A stretch of 43,082 nucleotides of DNA, taken from the NCBI RefSeq assembly GCF_002211445.1, contig NZ_LSTO01000001.1, forward strand, positions 4,495,087 through 4,538,168, given 5' to 3'. The position numbers and the translations under genes are program-made. This stretch comes from Noviherbaspirillum denitrificans. Lineage in GTDB: Bacteria > Pseudomonadota > Gammaproteobacteria > Burkholderiales > Burkholderiaceae_D. A model generated the notes under the pieces. It made no database searches. It was not told where the DNA came from and saw only the letters and a program-made list of their open reading frames with translations. Positions within the stretch are counted from its first letter, which is position 1, and the number at the start of each line of letters is the position of its first letter. This document shows positions 1-8,781 of the stretch, in pieces.

Positions 1-1148
1 ACGCACAGCACGCGGCCGCCGGAAGTCGTCACCTTGCCGCCCGCCATCGTCGTGCCGGCATGGAAGGTCACGCAATCCGGCGTCTCGGCAGGAATGCCCG
101 TGATTACGTCGCCCTTGCGCGGCGCGTCCGGATAGCCGGCGGCGGCCATCACCACGCCGAGCGCGGTGCGGCGGTCCCATTCCAGTTCGACCTCGTCCAG
201 CGTGCAGTTGACCGCGTGTTCCATCACGCTCACGAAATCGGTCTTCAGGCGAGCCATGATCGGCTGGGTTTCGGGGTCGCCCATGCGGCAGTTGAATTCC
301 AGCGTCTTCGGATTGCCCTTGGCGTCGATCATCAGGCCGGCGTACAGGAAGCCGGTGTACGGGATGCCGTCCTTCTGCATGCCCAGTACGGTCGGGTTGA
401 TGATTTCGCGCATCACGCGCGCGTGCAGCGAAGGCGTGACGATCGGGGCGGGCGAGTAGGCGCCCATGCCACCGGTGTTCGGGCCTTCGTCGTTGTCCTT
501 CAGGCGCTTGTGGTCCTGGCTGGTGGCCAGCGGCAGCACGTGCTTGCCGTCCACCATGACGATGAAGCTGGCTTCCTCGCCAGCGAGGAATTCCTCGATC
601 ACGACGCGCGCGCCGGCATCGCCGAGCTTGTTGTCCGACAGCATCATGTCGACCGCGGCATGCGCCTCTTCGACAGTCATCGCCACGACCACGCCCTTGC
701 CCGCGGCCAGGCCATCGGCCTTGATCACGATCGGGGCGCCTTTCTGGTTGATGTACTTGCGCGCGGAGGCGACATCCGAGAAGGTCTGGTAGTCAGCGGT
801 CGGGATGCGGTGGCGTTTCATGAACGCCTTGGCGAAATCCTTGGAGCTTTCCAGCTGGGCGGCTTCCTTGGTCGGGCCGAATACCTTCAGGCCCTGCTCG
901 CGGAAGATGTTGACAATGCCCGCAGCCAGCGGCGCTTCGGGGCCGACGACGGTCAGGGCGATGTGCTCCTTGATCGCGAATTGCGCCAGCCAGCCCGGAT
1001 CGGTGATGTCGACATTCTGCAGGCGCGGGTCGGACGCGGTGCCGCCATTGCCCGGAGCAACATAAACCATTTGAATCCGCTCGGATTGCGCGAGCTTCCA
1101 AGCCAGGGCATGTTCGCGGCCGCCTGAGCCGACTACCAGAATTTTCAT
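1..1148 (-). CDS. purD: Phosphoribosylamine-glycine ligase (GAR synthetase), 3' end cut by window
   Basis: Catalyses the ATP-dependent joining of phosphoribosylamine and glycine, the second step of de novo purine synthesis, in the cytoplasm. The minus strand reads in one frame from the ATG at 1148 to the window edge, about 382 codons of a family usually near 420-430 residues, so the C-terminus lies outside. The N-terminus MKILVVGSGGREHALAWKL is the PurD signature. Further on come the ATP-grasp parts: a KADGLAAGKGVVVA stretch, an EEFLAGEEASF stretch, and the EFNCRMGDPETQ metal/ATP segment. It lies 99 bp downstream of yebC on the same strand, with a hairpin between them, so it may be read through from yebC or have its own start. 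Nothing looks broken. Identification is secure; only the missing end is unknown. Confidence 0.95.
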   Translation of the reverse strand, partial: MKILVVGSGGREHALAWKLAQSERIQMVYVAPGNGGTASDPRLQNVDITDPGWLAQFAIKEHIALTVVGPEAPLAAGIVNIFREQGLKVFGPTKEAAQLESSKDFAKAFMKRHRIPTADYQTFSDVASARKYINQKGAPIVIKADGLAAGKGVVVAMTVEEAHAAVDMMLSDNKLGDAGARVVIEEFLAGEEASFIVMVDGKHVLPLATSQDHKRLKDNDEGPNTGGMGAYSPAPIVTPSLHARVMREIINPTVLGMQKDGIPYTGFLYAGLMIDAKGNPKTLEFNCRMGDPETQPIMARLKTDFVSVMEHAVNCTLDEVELEWDRRTALGVVMAAAGYPDAPRKGDVITGIPAETPDCVTFHAGTTMAGGKVTTSGGRVLC

Positions 1149-1167
1149 GGAGATATCGAAACGTTGG

Positions 1168-1190
1168 GGGGAGTGCAAACTGCACTCCCC
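1168..1190 (-). terminator. Hairpin between yebC and purD (possible terminator or attenuator)
   Basis: Perfect 10-bp inverted repeat (GGGGAGTGCA, loop AAC, TGCACTCCCC) in the 99-bp gap between yebC and purD. On the minus strand it is followed by CCAACGTTTCG, so the T-run is poor. It could be a weak terminator after yebC, an mRNA-stabilising 3' end, or a leader structure of purD. Confidence 0.35.
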
Positions 1191-1247
1191 AATTTACTTG
1201 TGAAACGGGTAAAGCGAAAGACAGACTTAGACAGTTCTTGCTATTTC

Positions 1248-1973
1248 TTATTCTTCGATGACGGCGTTGGTATACACCTCTTGCACGTCGTCGAGGTTCT
1301 CGATTGCGTCGAGCAGTTTCTGCATCTTGACGGCGTCGTCGCCGGTGAACACGGTCTCGGTGGACGGCTTCATCACGATTTCAGCCATTTCAGCCTTGAA
1401 GCCGGCCTTTTCCAGCGCGTCCTTCACGACGGAGAAGTCGTTCGGCGCGGTCAGCACTTCGATGCCGCCTTCCTCGTCGGTCACCACGTCTTCGGCGCCG
1501 GCTTCCAGCGCGGCTTCCATCAGCTTGTCCTCGTCTGTGCCCGGCGCGAAGAACAGCTGGCCGCAATGCTTGAACAGGAAGGCCACCGAACCTTCGGTGC
1601 CCATGTTGCCGCCAAACTTGCTGAATGCGTGGCGCACTTCGGCCACGGTACGCACGCGGTTGTCGGTCATGCAGTCGACGATGATCGCGGCGCCGTTGAT
1701 GCCGTAGCCTTCGTAGCGGATTTCTTCGTAGTTCGCGCCTTCCAGGCCGCCGGTGCCGCGCTGGATCGCGCGGGTGACGTTATCCTTCGGCATGTTGGCG
1801 TCGGCAGCCTTTTCCACCGCCAGGCGCAGGCGCGGGTTGCTGTCCATGTCGCCGCCGCCCATGCGGGCTGCGACGGTGATTTCCTTGATCAGTCGTGTCC
1901 AAACCTTGCCGCGCTTGGCGTCAGCAGCAGCTTTCTTGTGCTTGATATTGGCCCATTTACTGTGTCCAGCCAT
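1248..1973 (-). CDS. yebC: YebC/PmpR (TACO1) family protein
   Basis: 241-residue member of the YebC/TACO1 family. Members are described as DNA-binding regulators (PmpR) and as ribosome-associated factors helping translation through proline-rich stretches; which role applies here cannot be read from sequence. The start at 1973 gives the invariant N-terminus [20 protein letters not shown]. An upstream in-frame ATG at 2060 would add 29 residues with no family counterpart and is rejected. Typical family segments follow: the RxGGxDxxxNPRL-like stretch, [14 protein letters not shown], [19 protein letters not shown], and the acidic C-terminal [10 protein letters not shown]. Full length for the family. 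It precedes purD on the same strand and is divergent from the HerA-like ATPase. Confidence 0.95.
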   Translation of the reverse strand: MAGHSKWANIKHKKAAADAKRGKVWTRLIKEITVAARMGGGDMDSNPRLRLAVEKAADANMPKDNVTRAIQRGTGGLEGANYEEIRYEGYGINGAAIIVDCMTDNRVRTVAEVRHAFSKFGGNMGTEGSVAFLFKHCGQLFFAPGTDEDKLMEAALEAGAEDVVTDEEGGIEVLTAPNDFSVVKDALEKAGFKAEMAEIVMKPSTETVFTGDDAVKMQKLLDAIENLDDVQEVYTNAVIEE

Positions 1974-2066
1974 GGTAATTCTTTCTTGGAAGTATTCGAG
2001 GAAGGGCGGCGGCACCGCGAGAATTGATCCAAAATAGCCGGGTGCCGGTCCGAAAACCAATCTACA

Positions 2067-2072
2067 ATTTTA
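2067..2072 (-). promoter_or_regulatory. Candidate -10 box for yebC
   Basis: TAAAAT on the minus strand, about 90 bp upstream of the yebC start, inside the divergent yebC/HerA-like gap. The same hexamer sits before pepN, ttuD and the EamA gene in this window. No good -35 hexamer is visible, so this is tentative. Confidence 0.35.
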
Positions 2073-2116
2073 CCATATCGACCCCCTCCAAAAACTTGCC
2101 GGAAAGTTCATAAAAC

Positions 2117-3643
2117 ATGTCAAAGAGCCTGTTGATCGCCAAGAACCAGGAGCAGGAACTCGTCCTGTTGTCCAACCTCGCCAACCGCCATGGCTGCATC
2201 ACGGGCGCAACCGGCACTGGCAAGACGGTCACGCTGCAGGCCGTCGCGCAGGCGCTGTCCGGCATCGGCGTGCCGGTCTTCATGGCCGACGTCAAGGGCG
2301 ACCTGTCCGGCCTGGGCAAGGCCGGATCGCCGACGCCGCGCATCAAGGAAAGGCTTGACCTGCTGAAACTGGACGAACCGGCATGGGCCGCCTGCCCGGT
2401 CACGTTCTGGGACGTGTTCGGCGAAAAGGGCCATCCGGTGCGCGCCACCGTGTCCGACCTCGGTCCGCTGCTGATCGCGCGCATGCTGAACCTGAACGAA
2501 GTCCAGGAAGGCGTGCTCCAGTTGGTGTTCAAGGTCGCCGACGACCTCGGCCTGCTGCTGCTCGACCTCAAGGATTTGCGCGCGATGCTGCAGAACGTCG
2601 CGGAAAACGCCGCCCAGCTGCAGGCGGAGTACGGCAACATTTCTCCGGCGAGCGTCGGCGCCATCCAGCGCGGGCTGTTGGCGATTGAAGAGCAGGGCGG
2701 CGACAAGTTCTTCGGCGAGCCCATGCTCAACATCATGGATTTCATGCAGACCGATGCGCAGGGCAAGGGCGTGGTCAACATCCTCGCCGCCGACAAGCTG
2801 CTGCAATCGCCGCGCCTCTACGCGATTTTCCTGCTATGGATGCTGGCCGAACTGTTCGAACACCTGCCCGAGGTCGGCGACCTCGACAAGCCGAAGCTGG
2901 TGTTCTTCTTCGACGAGGCGCACCTGCTGTTCGACGAGGCGCCCAAGGCGCTGCTGCAAAAGATCGAGCAGGTGGTGCGCCTGATTCGTTCCAAGGGCGT
3001 CGGCGTCTATTTCGTCACGCAGAACCCGCTCGACATTCCCGATACCGTGCTCGGCCAGCTCGGCAACCGCGTGCAGCATGCGCTGCGCGCCTACACGCCG
3101 CGCGACCAGAAGGCGGTGCAGACGGCGGCCGAAACCTTCCGTCCGAATCCGAAACTGGATACCGCGCAGGTCATCACCGAGCTGGGCGTGGGCGAGGCGC
3201 TGGTGTCCTTCCTCGACGAGAAGGGGCGCCCGAACATTGTCGAGCGTGCGTTTATCGTCCCGCCCGCATCGCAGATCGGCCCGATCACCGATGACGAGCG
3301 CAAGGAATTCATCGCGAATTCGATCGTGGCCGGCGTGTACGAGAAATCCGTCGACCGCGAATCCGCGTACGAAAAGCTGAAGGGCCGCGTGACGAAGGAA
3401 ATGCCTGCGGAAGACGCGAAGCCGGCAAAGGGCAGGGCAGCGCCGCAGGCGGAAGCGCCTGCACCGCCGTCCGGCGGCGGGTTCGGCGATGTGCTCGGCG
3501 GCCTGTTCGGCGGAGGAGGCGGTGTCGGCCGGCGCAAGGACACCATGGTCGAAGCGATGGTCAAGTCCGCGGCGCGCAGCATCGGTTCGCAAGTCGGGCG
3601 CGAGATCATCCGTGGCGTTCTCGGATCCATTTTGAAGAAGTAA
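2117..3643 (+). CDS. HerA-like ATPase, DUF853 family (YjgR-like)
   Basis: 508-residue P-loop ATPase of the DUF853 (YjgR) family, related to the HerA/FtsK translocase group. Its biological role is not established. Walker A is GATGTGKT at residues 30-37, directly after an ANRHGCI stretch. Walker B is the [18 protein letters not shown] segment near residue 260, followed by a [23 protein letters not shown] sensor-like region. The C-terminus is low complexity: an Ala/Pro/Lys-rich linker and a Gly-rich stretch ([17 protein letters not shown]) before a short basic tail, as in other members. The start at 2117 gives [10 protein letters not shown]. It is divergent from yebC and 44 bp before the EamA gene. 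No partner nuclease (NurA) is nearby, which argues against an archaeal-type HerA-NurA end-resection pair. Confidence 0.9.
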   Translation: MSKSLLIAKNQEQELVLLSNLANRHGCITGATGTGKTVTLQAVAQALSGIGVPVFMADVKGDLSGLGKAGSPTPRIKERLDLLKLDEPAWAACPVTFWDVFGEKGHPVRATVSDLGPLLIARMLNLNEVQEGVLQLVFKVADDLGLLLLDLKDLRAMLQNVAENAAQLQAEYGNISPASVGAIQRGLLAIEEQGGDKFFGEPMLNIMDFMQTDAQGKGVVNILAADKLLQSPRLYAIFLLWMLAELFEHLPEVGDLDKPKLVFFFDEAHLLFDEAPKALLQKIEQVVRLIRSKGVGVYFVTQNPLDIPDTVLGQLGNRVQHALRAYTPRDQKAVQTAAETFRPNPKLDTAQVITELGVGEALVSFLDEKGRPNIVERAFIVPPASQIGPITDDERKEFIANSIVAGVYEKSVDRESAYEKLKGRVTKEMPAEDAKPAKGRAAPQAEAPAPPSGGGFGDVLGGLFGGGGGVGRRKDTMVEAMVKSAARSIGSQVGREIIRGVLGSILKK

Positions 3644-3668
3644 GCTGCCTCAATGTAAGAAAATCACG

Positions 3669-3688
3669 TCCGGCGTAAAATCGCCGGA
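3669..3688 (+). promoter_or_regulatory. Hairpin with TAAAAT loop at the EamA start codon
   Basis: 7-bp perfect stem (TCCGGCG / CGCCGGA) with loop TAAAAT at 3676-3681; the last stem base is the A of the ATG at 3688. No Shine-Dalgarno sequence precedes this ATG. If TAAAAT is the -10 box, transcription would begin at or next to the start codon, giving a leaderless mRNA. A recognisable -35 is lacking. Confidence 0.35.
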
Positions 3689-4599
3689 TGCTTTCCACCA
3701 CTGATTCTCCGGCCGCGCGCCGGGCCTTCCTCACCGGCCTGGCGATCGCCATTTCGGGCGCCATCCTGTTTTCGGCCAAGGCCATCGTCGCCAAGCTGAT
3801 CTACCGCTTCCACGTCGACGCAGTCACGCTGATCGCGTTCCGCATGCTGTTTTCGCTGCCCTTCTTTGCCGCAATCGCGTTATGGAAATCGCGCACGGAA
3901 GCGCCGCTGACCAACGGCGAGCGTGGCCGGATCGTCGTGCTGGGCCTGCTCGGTTACTACTTGTCGAGCTTCCTCGATTTCCTCGGGCTGCAGTACATTT
4001 CGGCCGGCCTCGAGCGGCTGATCCTGTTCCTCACGCCGTCATTCGTGCTGCTGATTTCGGTCGCTTTCCTGCGCAAGAAGATCAGGACGGCGGAGTGGAT
4101 GGCGCTCGGCACTGCCTATCTCGGCACGGTGCTGGTCTTCCTGCATGACGTGCGGCTGGGCGGCCCGAATGTAGTGCTGGGCGGCGCCTTCGTGCTTGGC
4201 AGCGCGATCGCCTATGCGCTGTACCTGCTCCAGTCCGGCGAACTGGTCAAGCGTGTCGGCTCGCTGCGCCTCGTTGCATACGCAATGTGCGTGTCGAGCG
4301 TGGCATGCATCCTGCAGTTTTTCCTGCTGCGGCCGGCATCGATGCTGGTGCAGCCGATGCAGGTCTATGGCCTGTCGCTGGTGAACGCCGTCTTTTGCAC
4401 GGTGTTCCCGGTATATTTGACAATGGAAGCGGTGTCGCGCATCGGCGCACCCACCGCATCGCAGGCAGGCATGATCGGTCCGGTGTCCACGCTCTTCCTC
4501 GGCGCGCTGATCCTCGGCGAACCGATCACCGGTATCCAGATGGCCGGCACGGCGCTCGTGCTGGCCGGGATTTATTTATTGTCCAAGAAGAAAGCATAG
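3688..4599 (+). CDS. EamA/DMT-family inner-membrane transporter
   Basis: 303-residue drug/metabolite transporter superfamily protein with two EamA repeats and about ten hydrophobic helices. The first repeat begins at residue ~11 (FLTGLAIAISGAILFSAKAIVAKLIYR). The second begins around residue 150 (VVLGGAFVLGSAIAYALYLLQSG). The C-terminal repeat ends with the typical LFLGALILGEPITGIQMAGTALVLAGIYL pattern and a short KKKA tail. Substrate is unknown; relatives export amino acids, metabolites or toxic compounds. It lies 44 bp after the HerA-like gene and 8 bp before the SDR gene, so it probably heads the SDR-mgsA-qor transcript. The start has no ribosome binding site and may be leaderless. Confidence 0.88.
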   Translation: MLSTTDSPAARRAFLTGLAIAISGAILFSAKAIVAKLIYRFHVDAVTLIAFRMLFSLPFFAAIALWKSRTEAPLTNGERGRIVVLGLLGYYLSSFLDFLGLQYISAGLERLILFLTPSFVLLISVAFLRKKIRTAEWMALGTAYLGTVLVFLHDVRLGGPNVVLGGAFVLGSAIAYALYLLQSGELVKRVGSLRLVAYAMCVSSVACILQFFLLRPASMLVQPMQVYGLSLVNAVFCTVFPVYLTMEAVSRIGAPTASQAGMIGPVSTLFLGALILGEPITGIQMAGTALVLAGIYLLSKKKA

Positions 4600-4607
4600 G
4601 GAAAACC

Positions 4608-5387
4608 ATGGACCTCGGAATTGCAGGAAAACACGCGCTGGTCTGCGGCGCCAGCAAGGGACTGGGACGCGGCTGCGCGGAAGCGCTCGCCGCCGAGGGC
4701 GTGCACGTCACCATCGTTGCGCGTACCGCCAGTGAACTGGAAGCCACCGCGCAGGAGATCCGCCAGAAGTACGGCGTCACCGTGACCGCTGTCGCCTGCG
4801 ACATCACCACGCCGGCAGGACGCGCGCAGGCGCTCGCGGCCTGCCCGAATCCCGACATCCTCGTGACCAATGCAGGCGGACCGCCTCCTGGCGATTTCCG
4901 CAAGTGGTCGCGCGACGACTGGATCGCGGCCATCGACGCCAATATGCTGACGCCGATCGAACTCATCAAGGCGACTGTCGACGGCATGATGAGCCGCCGC
5001 TTCGGCCGCATCGTCAACATCACCTCCAGCGCGGTGAAGGCGCCGATCGACATCCTCGGCCTGTCGAATGGCGCGCGTGCGGGCCTGACCGGTTTCGTTG
5101 CCGGCATCGCACGCAAGACGGTGGCGCAGAACGTGACGATCAACAACTTGCTTCCCGGCCAGTTCGATACCGACCGCCTGAAGAAGACGCTCGGCTCGGC
5201 GGCGAGCACCACCGGCAAGAGCATGGATGAAGTGTTCGAGGCGCGACGCTTGCAGATACCCGCGCAGCGCTTCGGCGACCCGGCTGAATTTGGCGCGGTT
5301 TGTGCATTCCTGTGCAGCGTGCATGCCGGCTACATGACAGGGCAGAACGTGCTGCTCGACGGCGGCAATTATCCGGGAACCTTCTAA
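4608..5387 (+). CDS. SDR-family protein with replaced catalytic Tyr/Lys
   Basis: 259-residue classical-length short-chain dehydrogenase/reductase, Rossmann fold. The cofactor loop GASKGLG is at residues 14-20 and the NAGG motif near 88-91. The ITSS segment (139-141 region) carries the expected catalytic serine. The YxxxK motif is missing: where Tyr and Lys should stand the protein has S153-N-G-A-R157. Such SNxxR variants form a known FabG-like subgroup often annotated as 3-oxoacyl-ACP reductase, but without the Tyr normal hydride transfer is doubtful. I chose the ATG at 4608 because it sits 8 bp after the EamA stop and gives the standard N-terminus; the longer upstream frame lies inside the EamA gene. 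Its stop directly abuts the mgsA ATG, so the two are likely co-translated. Substrate unknown. Confidence 0.88.
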   Translation: MDLGIAGKHALVCGASKGLGRGCAEALAAEGVHVTIVARTASELEATAQEIRQKYGVTVTAVACDITTPAGRAQALAACPNPDILVTNAGGPPPGDFRKWSRDDWIAAIDANMLTPIELIKATVDGMMSRRFGRIVNITSSAVKAPIDILGLSNGARAGLTGFVAGIARKTVAQNVTINNLLPGQFDTDRLKKTLGSAASTTGKSMDEVFEARRLQIPAQRFGDPAEFGAVCAFLCSVHAGYMTGQNVLLDGGNYPGTF

Positions 5388-5780
5388 ATGAAAAAACGCA
5401 TCGCCCTGATTGCCCACGACCAGAAGAAGGACGACATGGTCGACCTCGCCTCGGAGTTCGCCGACCTGTTGCGGCAGTGCATCCTCGTCGCGACCGGCAC
5501 CACCGGCAAGCGCCTGCACGACGAGGTCGGCCTGACCGTCGAACGCAAGCTCTCCGGCCCCTACGGCGGAGACATGCAGATCGGGGCGGAGCTGGTCGAA
5601 GGCAAGATCGACCTCGTGATCTTCCTGCGCGACCCGATGACGCCGCAGGCGCACGAACCCGACATCAATGCGCTGGTCCGCGCCTGCGACGTCCACAACA
5701 TCCCCTGCGCCACCAACGTCACGTCGGCCCGCATGATGCTGACGCAACTGGTGCCGCATCACCACCATAGTCATAACTAG
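5388..5780 (+). CDS. mgsA: Methylglyoxal synthase
   Basis: Converts dihydroxyacetone phosphate to methylglyoxal and phosphate, a bypass relieving phosphosugar build-up. 130 residues. The family residues are visible with a constant offset of nine from the E. coli enzyme: H10 in IALIAHD, the ATGTTG phosphate loop (35-40), D62 in [11 protein letters not shown] (the E. coli Asp71 position), H89, and D92 in the PDINAL segment. It ends in an unusual HHHHSHN tail (residues 124-130), which may bind metal. The ATG follows the SDR stop with no gap; qor follows 9 bp later. Clustering with two predicted oxidoreductases could reflect handling of reactive carbonyls, but that is inference. Confidence 0.95.
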   Translation: MKKRIALIAHDQKKDDMVDLASEFADLLRQCILVATGTTGKRLHDEVGLTVERKLSGPYGGDMQIGAELVEGKIDLVIFLRDPMTPQAHEPDINALVRACDVHNIPCATNVTSARMMLTQLVPHHHHSHN

Positions 5781-5789
5781 GGAGTTCCC

Positions 5790-6764
5790 ATGGCAAAGGC
5801 AATTCGAATCAACCAGGTTGGCGGACCGGAAGTGATGGAATACGTCGACGTCGAAGTCGGCGATCCCGGACCGGGCGAAGCGCGCGTGCGCCAGATGGCG
5901 TGCGGGCTGAATTACATCGATGTCTACTTCCGCACCGGCGCCTATCCGCAGCCGCTGCCCGCCGGCCTCGGCATGGAAGGCGCGGGCGTGGTGGAAGCGG
6001 TGGGCGAGGGCGTCACCCACGTCAAGCCGGGCGACCGCGTCGCCTATGCGGGCCGCCCGACCGGGGCCTATGCTGAACTGCGCGTGATGCCGGCGTCGGT
6101 GCTCGTCCGGCTGCCCGATTCGATCGACTTCGACACCGGCGCGGCGATGATGCTGCAGGGCCTGACCGTGCAGTACCTGTTCCGCCGTACCTTCCCGCTG
6201 AAGGGCGGCGAAACCATCCTGTTCCATGCGGCCGCGGGCGGCGTCGGCCTCATCGCCTGCCAGTGGGCACGCGCGATTGGCGTGACGATGATCGGCACCG
6301 TCGGCTCGGACGAGAAGGCGGCGCTGGCCAAGGCGCACGGCTGCACGCACACCATCAACTACAACACCGAAAACTTCGTCGAGCGCGTCAAGGAAATCAC
6401 CAACGGCAAGGGCGTGCCGGTGGTCTACGATTCGATCGGCAAGGATACCTTCACGGGTTCGCTCGATTCACTGTCGCCGCTGGGCATGATGGTCAGCTTT
6501 GGCAGCGCTTCCGGTCCGGTGCCGCCGTTTGGGCTGCAGGAACTGGCGTCGCGCGGTTCGCTGTTCATCACGCGTCCGACGCTGTTCACCCATACCGCCA
6601 AGCGCGAAGACCTCGACAACATGGCGGCCGACCTGTTCGGCATGGTGGAAAGCAAGAAGGTCAAGATCGACATCAACCAGCGCTATGCGCTGAAGGATGT
6701 CGCCCAGGCGCACCGCGACCTCGAGGCGCGCAAGACCACCGGCTCCACCATCCTGCTGCCGTGA
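5790..6764 (+). CDS. qor: NADPH:quinone oxidoreductase, zeta-crystallin type
   Basis: 324-residue medium-chain dehydrogenase/reductase of the QOR family, zinc-independent, expected to reduce quinones one electron at a time with NADPH. The N-terminal GroES-like domain carries ACGLNYIDVYFRTG (~35-48) and GMEGAGVVEAVGEGV (~61-75). The nucleotide-binding domain has the HAAAGGVGLIACQWARAIG loop (~147-165) and NYNTENFVERVKEITNGKGV after it, both hallmarks of E. coli Qor-type enzymes. Length is normal. A GGGAG-like sequence (GGGAGTTCCC) precedes the ATG. Its TGA overlaps the GTG of the next small gene (GTGA), making a four-gene co-directional run with SDR and mgsA. Confidence 0.93.
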   Translation: MAKAIRINQVGGPEVMEYVDVEVGDPGPGEARVRQMACGLNYIDVYFRTGAYPQPLPAGLGMEGAGVVEAVGEGVTHVKPGDRVAYAGRPTGAYAELRVMPASVLVRLPDSIDFDTGAAMMLQGLTVQYLFRRTFPLKGGETILFHAAAGGVGLIACQWARAIGVTMIGTVGSDEKAALAKAHGCTHTINYNTENFVERVKEITNGKGVPVVYDSIGKDTFTGSLDSLSPLGMMVSFGSASGPVPPFGLQELASRGSLFITRPTLFTHTAKREDLDNMAADLFGMVESKKVKIDINQRYALKDVAQAHRDLEARKTTGSTILLP

Positions 6765-6916
6765 GCGACAAGCCCGACAATCCGATGGACCACCCGCCGG
6801 AACAGCCGGCGGGTTCCGACGATGCGCCCAAGTTCGGGCGCCTGCTGATCATCCTCGGCGCTGCGGTGCTGGTGATCGTCGCGGTCACCTTCATCTCCGA
6901 AGCGATGTATTCCTGA
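6761..6916 (+). CDS. Small single-pass membrane protein, unknown
   Basis: 51-residue ORF that I read from the GTG at 6761, which overlaps the qor stop as GTGA. The first ~26 residues are hydrophilic and Pro/Asp-rich (SDKPDNPMDHPPEQPAG...). Residues ~27-47 form one strong hydrophobic helix (LLIILGAAVLVIVAVTFIS), ending EAMYS. Its own TGA shares a base with the ATG of the DUF1631 gene (TGATG), so it is coupled on both sides. An alternative start is the ATG at 6785, giving 43 residues. I do not recognise the family. The tight overlaps and clear helix argue that it is a real gene. Confidence 0.65.
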   Translation: MSDKPDNPMDHPPEQPAGSDDAPKFGRLLIILGAAVLVIVAVTFISEAMYS

Positions 6917-8781
6917 TGTCTCCCCGCGCCCCGGGCAAGAGCGCGATTGCGCCGGACCGCCTGGCCATGCTGCACACCATGGCGTTCGCCGCGTTGCGCC
7001 TGTGCGCGGGGCAGCTCGATGCCTTCACCTCGCGCCTCGAACAGGTGCTCGAGGCACGCATCGCCGATGCCGCAGGCGTGACCGAAAGCGAATTGTTCCA
7101 GGGCGCGCACCAGCGCCTGCAAGCACACCGCGCCACCTTCCAGCGCCTGGTCGCCGACAGCCTGCAGCGCGCGCTGATGCAGGCGGTGCAGGATGCGGCG
7201 GACCATGCGGCCTCGGTCAGCGGCCACGGCGCGCTCGACCTCTCCCACGCCACCTTTGCCGCAATGGAACGCAAGGTGATCGTCGACAACCTCAGCCAGG
7301 CCATGGACCGCGCCGGCGCCGCCGAACTCGCGGTGCTCAGCCTGCGCATTGCGCACTGGCTGGACGTGGAAGAGATCGGCTCGGCGCACAACCCGTTCCG
7401 CTCCGCGGTCTTCCTCAAGGCCATTGCCGACGCCTGGAGCATCTTCGATCCGGAGGAAGACAGGCACAGGCTGGTGCTGCGCCAGATGGATGCTGCGGTT
7501 TTCCTCGACCTGGTCCCCGTCTGGCAGGCGCTGAACCAGGAGCTTGCCTTGCGCAAGGTATTGCCGGATGCGGAGTGCCTGCTGAGCGAACGCGGAAAGC
7601 AACGCGCGCCGATTCCGCCGCCCCCTGCCGACGAGGCATTGCGGCAATGGCTGGCGCCTGAAGGCATGCTGACGGTAAATGTGGCCCGCGCCGATGCGCT
7701 TGCGGACGATATGCTGGCTTGGCTCATGGATTTCGACGCGGTTCCCGCGCGTATCAGGCAGCTCCTGGCGACGGAGCCGCTGAAACAGGCCATCCTCGGC
7801 GACCCGCAATTCTTTTTCGATGCACGCCATACGCTGCGTCGCGCGCTGGAATCCATTCTTGCCGCGGGCCTCGGATGCCGCGCGGACGGTGAAGAAGATG
7901 TACTGATCCACCGCATCGCCGCTGCCATTGCACGCCTGCCTGGGCAATGCGAGGGCATCGCCGATGAACTGGATATCCTGGCCGCGCGAGAAAGCCGCGT
8001 CTCCGATGAGCGCTTGCGGAACGAGATTGCCGCCGCGGTTGCCCAGGAAAACATCGCGCAGGCCGAACGCCGCGCGCAGGAAGACGTGCGTGCGCGCATC
8101 GAAAGCGGCGAGGTCGAGCCCGTCATCGAAACCTTCCTGCGGGAGCAATGGCTGCGCGTGCTGGTGTTCGCCTACGGTATTCGCGATGCCAAGCCCGACG
8201 TGCTGGACAAGGTGCGGTTCGCCATGGACGACCTGGTTGCCAGCGTGCAGCCGCGCCAGGATGCGGCGGATCGCAAGGCGCTCGCCGAGCGCCTGCCCAG
8301 CCTGCTTTCGTTGCTCAATGCGTGGCTCAACGTCGTGAAATGGGAAGGGCAGGAACGCGAAGCATTCTTTTCCGCGCTGGCCGGCCTGCATGCCACTGCC
8401 ATGCGCGGCCCGGATGCGACGTCCAGCGAACTCGAACGCCGCATGGACAGGATGGAGCGTGCCAGCGAACACGACCTCGACCGGCGCGCGGAGGAACAGC
8501 GGGCGGACGCCCTCGCTCCCTGCATGCAGGAAATCGCCCGGCTGCTGCCGGGCGCGTGGTGTGAATTCGTGCGTAATGACGGCAGCAGGCTCAACTGCAA
8601 ACTGCTCTGGGTGAGCCCCGCCGGCAGCCGCTTCATTTTCACTGGCCGGCAGGGGCAATTGCTGTTCACGCTGGACCGTGACGGGCTGGCGCAGGGCATG
8701 TACGCGGAACGGGTGGCCGGCCTCCCGGTTGGGGAATTTGTGACGCGCGCGATTGCCGCTGTATTGCCCAAACTTCTTTAA
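6916..8781 (+). CDS. DUF1631 family protein
   Basis: 621-residue DUF1631 protein, a family typical of beta- and gammaproteobacteria with no established biochemical role. It is largely helical and soluble. The early segment carries LFQGAHQRLQAHRATFQRLVADSLQRAL, and the middle has repeated Arg/Glu-rich helices including a possible coiled coil near residues 500-540 (ELERRMDRMERASEHDLDRR). The C-terminal ~80 residues (WCEFVRNDGSRLNCKLLWVSPAGSRFIFTGRQG) look like the beta-rich, PilZ-like end seen in this family, which suggests but does not prove c-di-GMP sensing. It is shorter than many members (about 700-800). The start at 6916 overlaps the preceding stop by one base. It ends tail to tail with the DUF4136 gene, the stops sharing TTAA. 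Confidence 0.85.
   Translation: MSPRAPGKSAIAPDRLAMLHTMAFAALRLCAGQLDAFTSRLEQVLEARIADAAGVTESELFQGAHQRLQAHRATFQRLVADSLQRALMQAVQDAADHAASVSGHGALDLSHATFAAMERKVIVDNLSQAMDRAGAAELAVLSLRIAHWLDVEEIGSAHNPFRSAVFLKAIADAWSIFDPEEDRHRLVLRQMDAAVFLDLVPVWQALNQELALRKVLPDAECLLSERGKQRAPIPPPPADEALRQWLAPEGMLTVNVARADALADDMLAWLMDFDAVPARIRQLLATEPLKQAILGDPQFFFDARHTLRRALESILAAGLGCRADGEEDVLIHRIAAAIARLPGQCEGIADELDILAARESRVSDERLRNEIAAAVAQENIAQAERRAQEDVRARIESGEVEPVIETFLREQWLRVLVFAYGIRDAKPDVLDKVRFAMDDLVASVQPRQDAADRKALAERLPSLLSLLNAWLNVVKWEGQEREAFFSALAGLHATAMRGPDATSSELERRMDRMERASEHDLDRRAEEQRADALAPCMQEIARLLPGAWCEFVRNDGSRLNCKLLWVSPAGSRFIFTGRQGQLLFTLDRDGLAQGMYAERVAGLPVGEFVTRAIAAVLPKLL

Noticed and set aside
60-1127. Long plus-strand ORF of 355 residues
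   Set aside because: It is antisense to purD, is rich in His/Arg/Val as expected for a shadow of high-GC coding DNA, and has no recognisable motif.
4572-6350. 592-residue minus-strand ORF
   Set aside because: Antisense to the SDR, mgsA and qor genes, all clearly coding on the plus strand.
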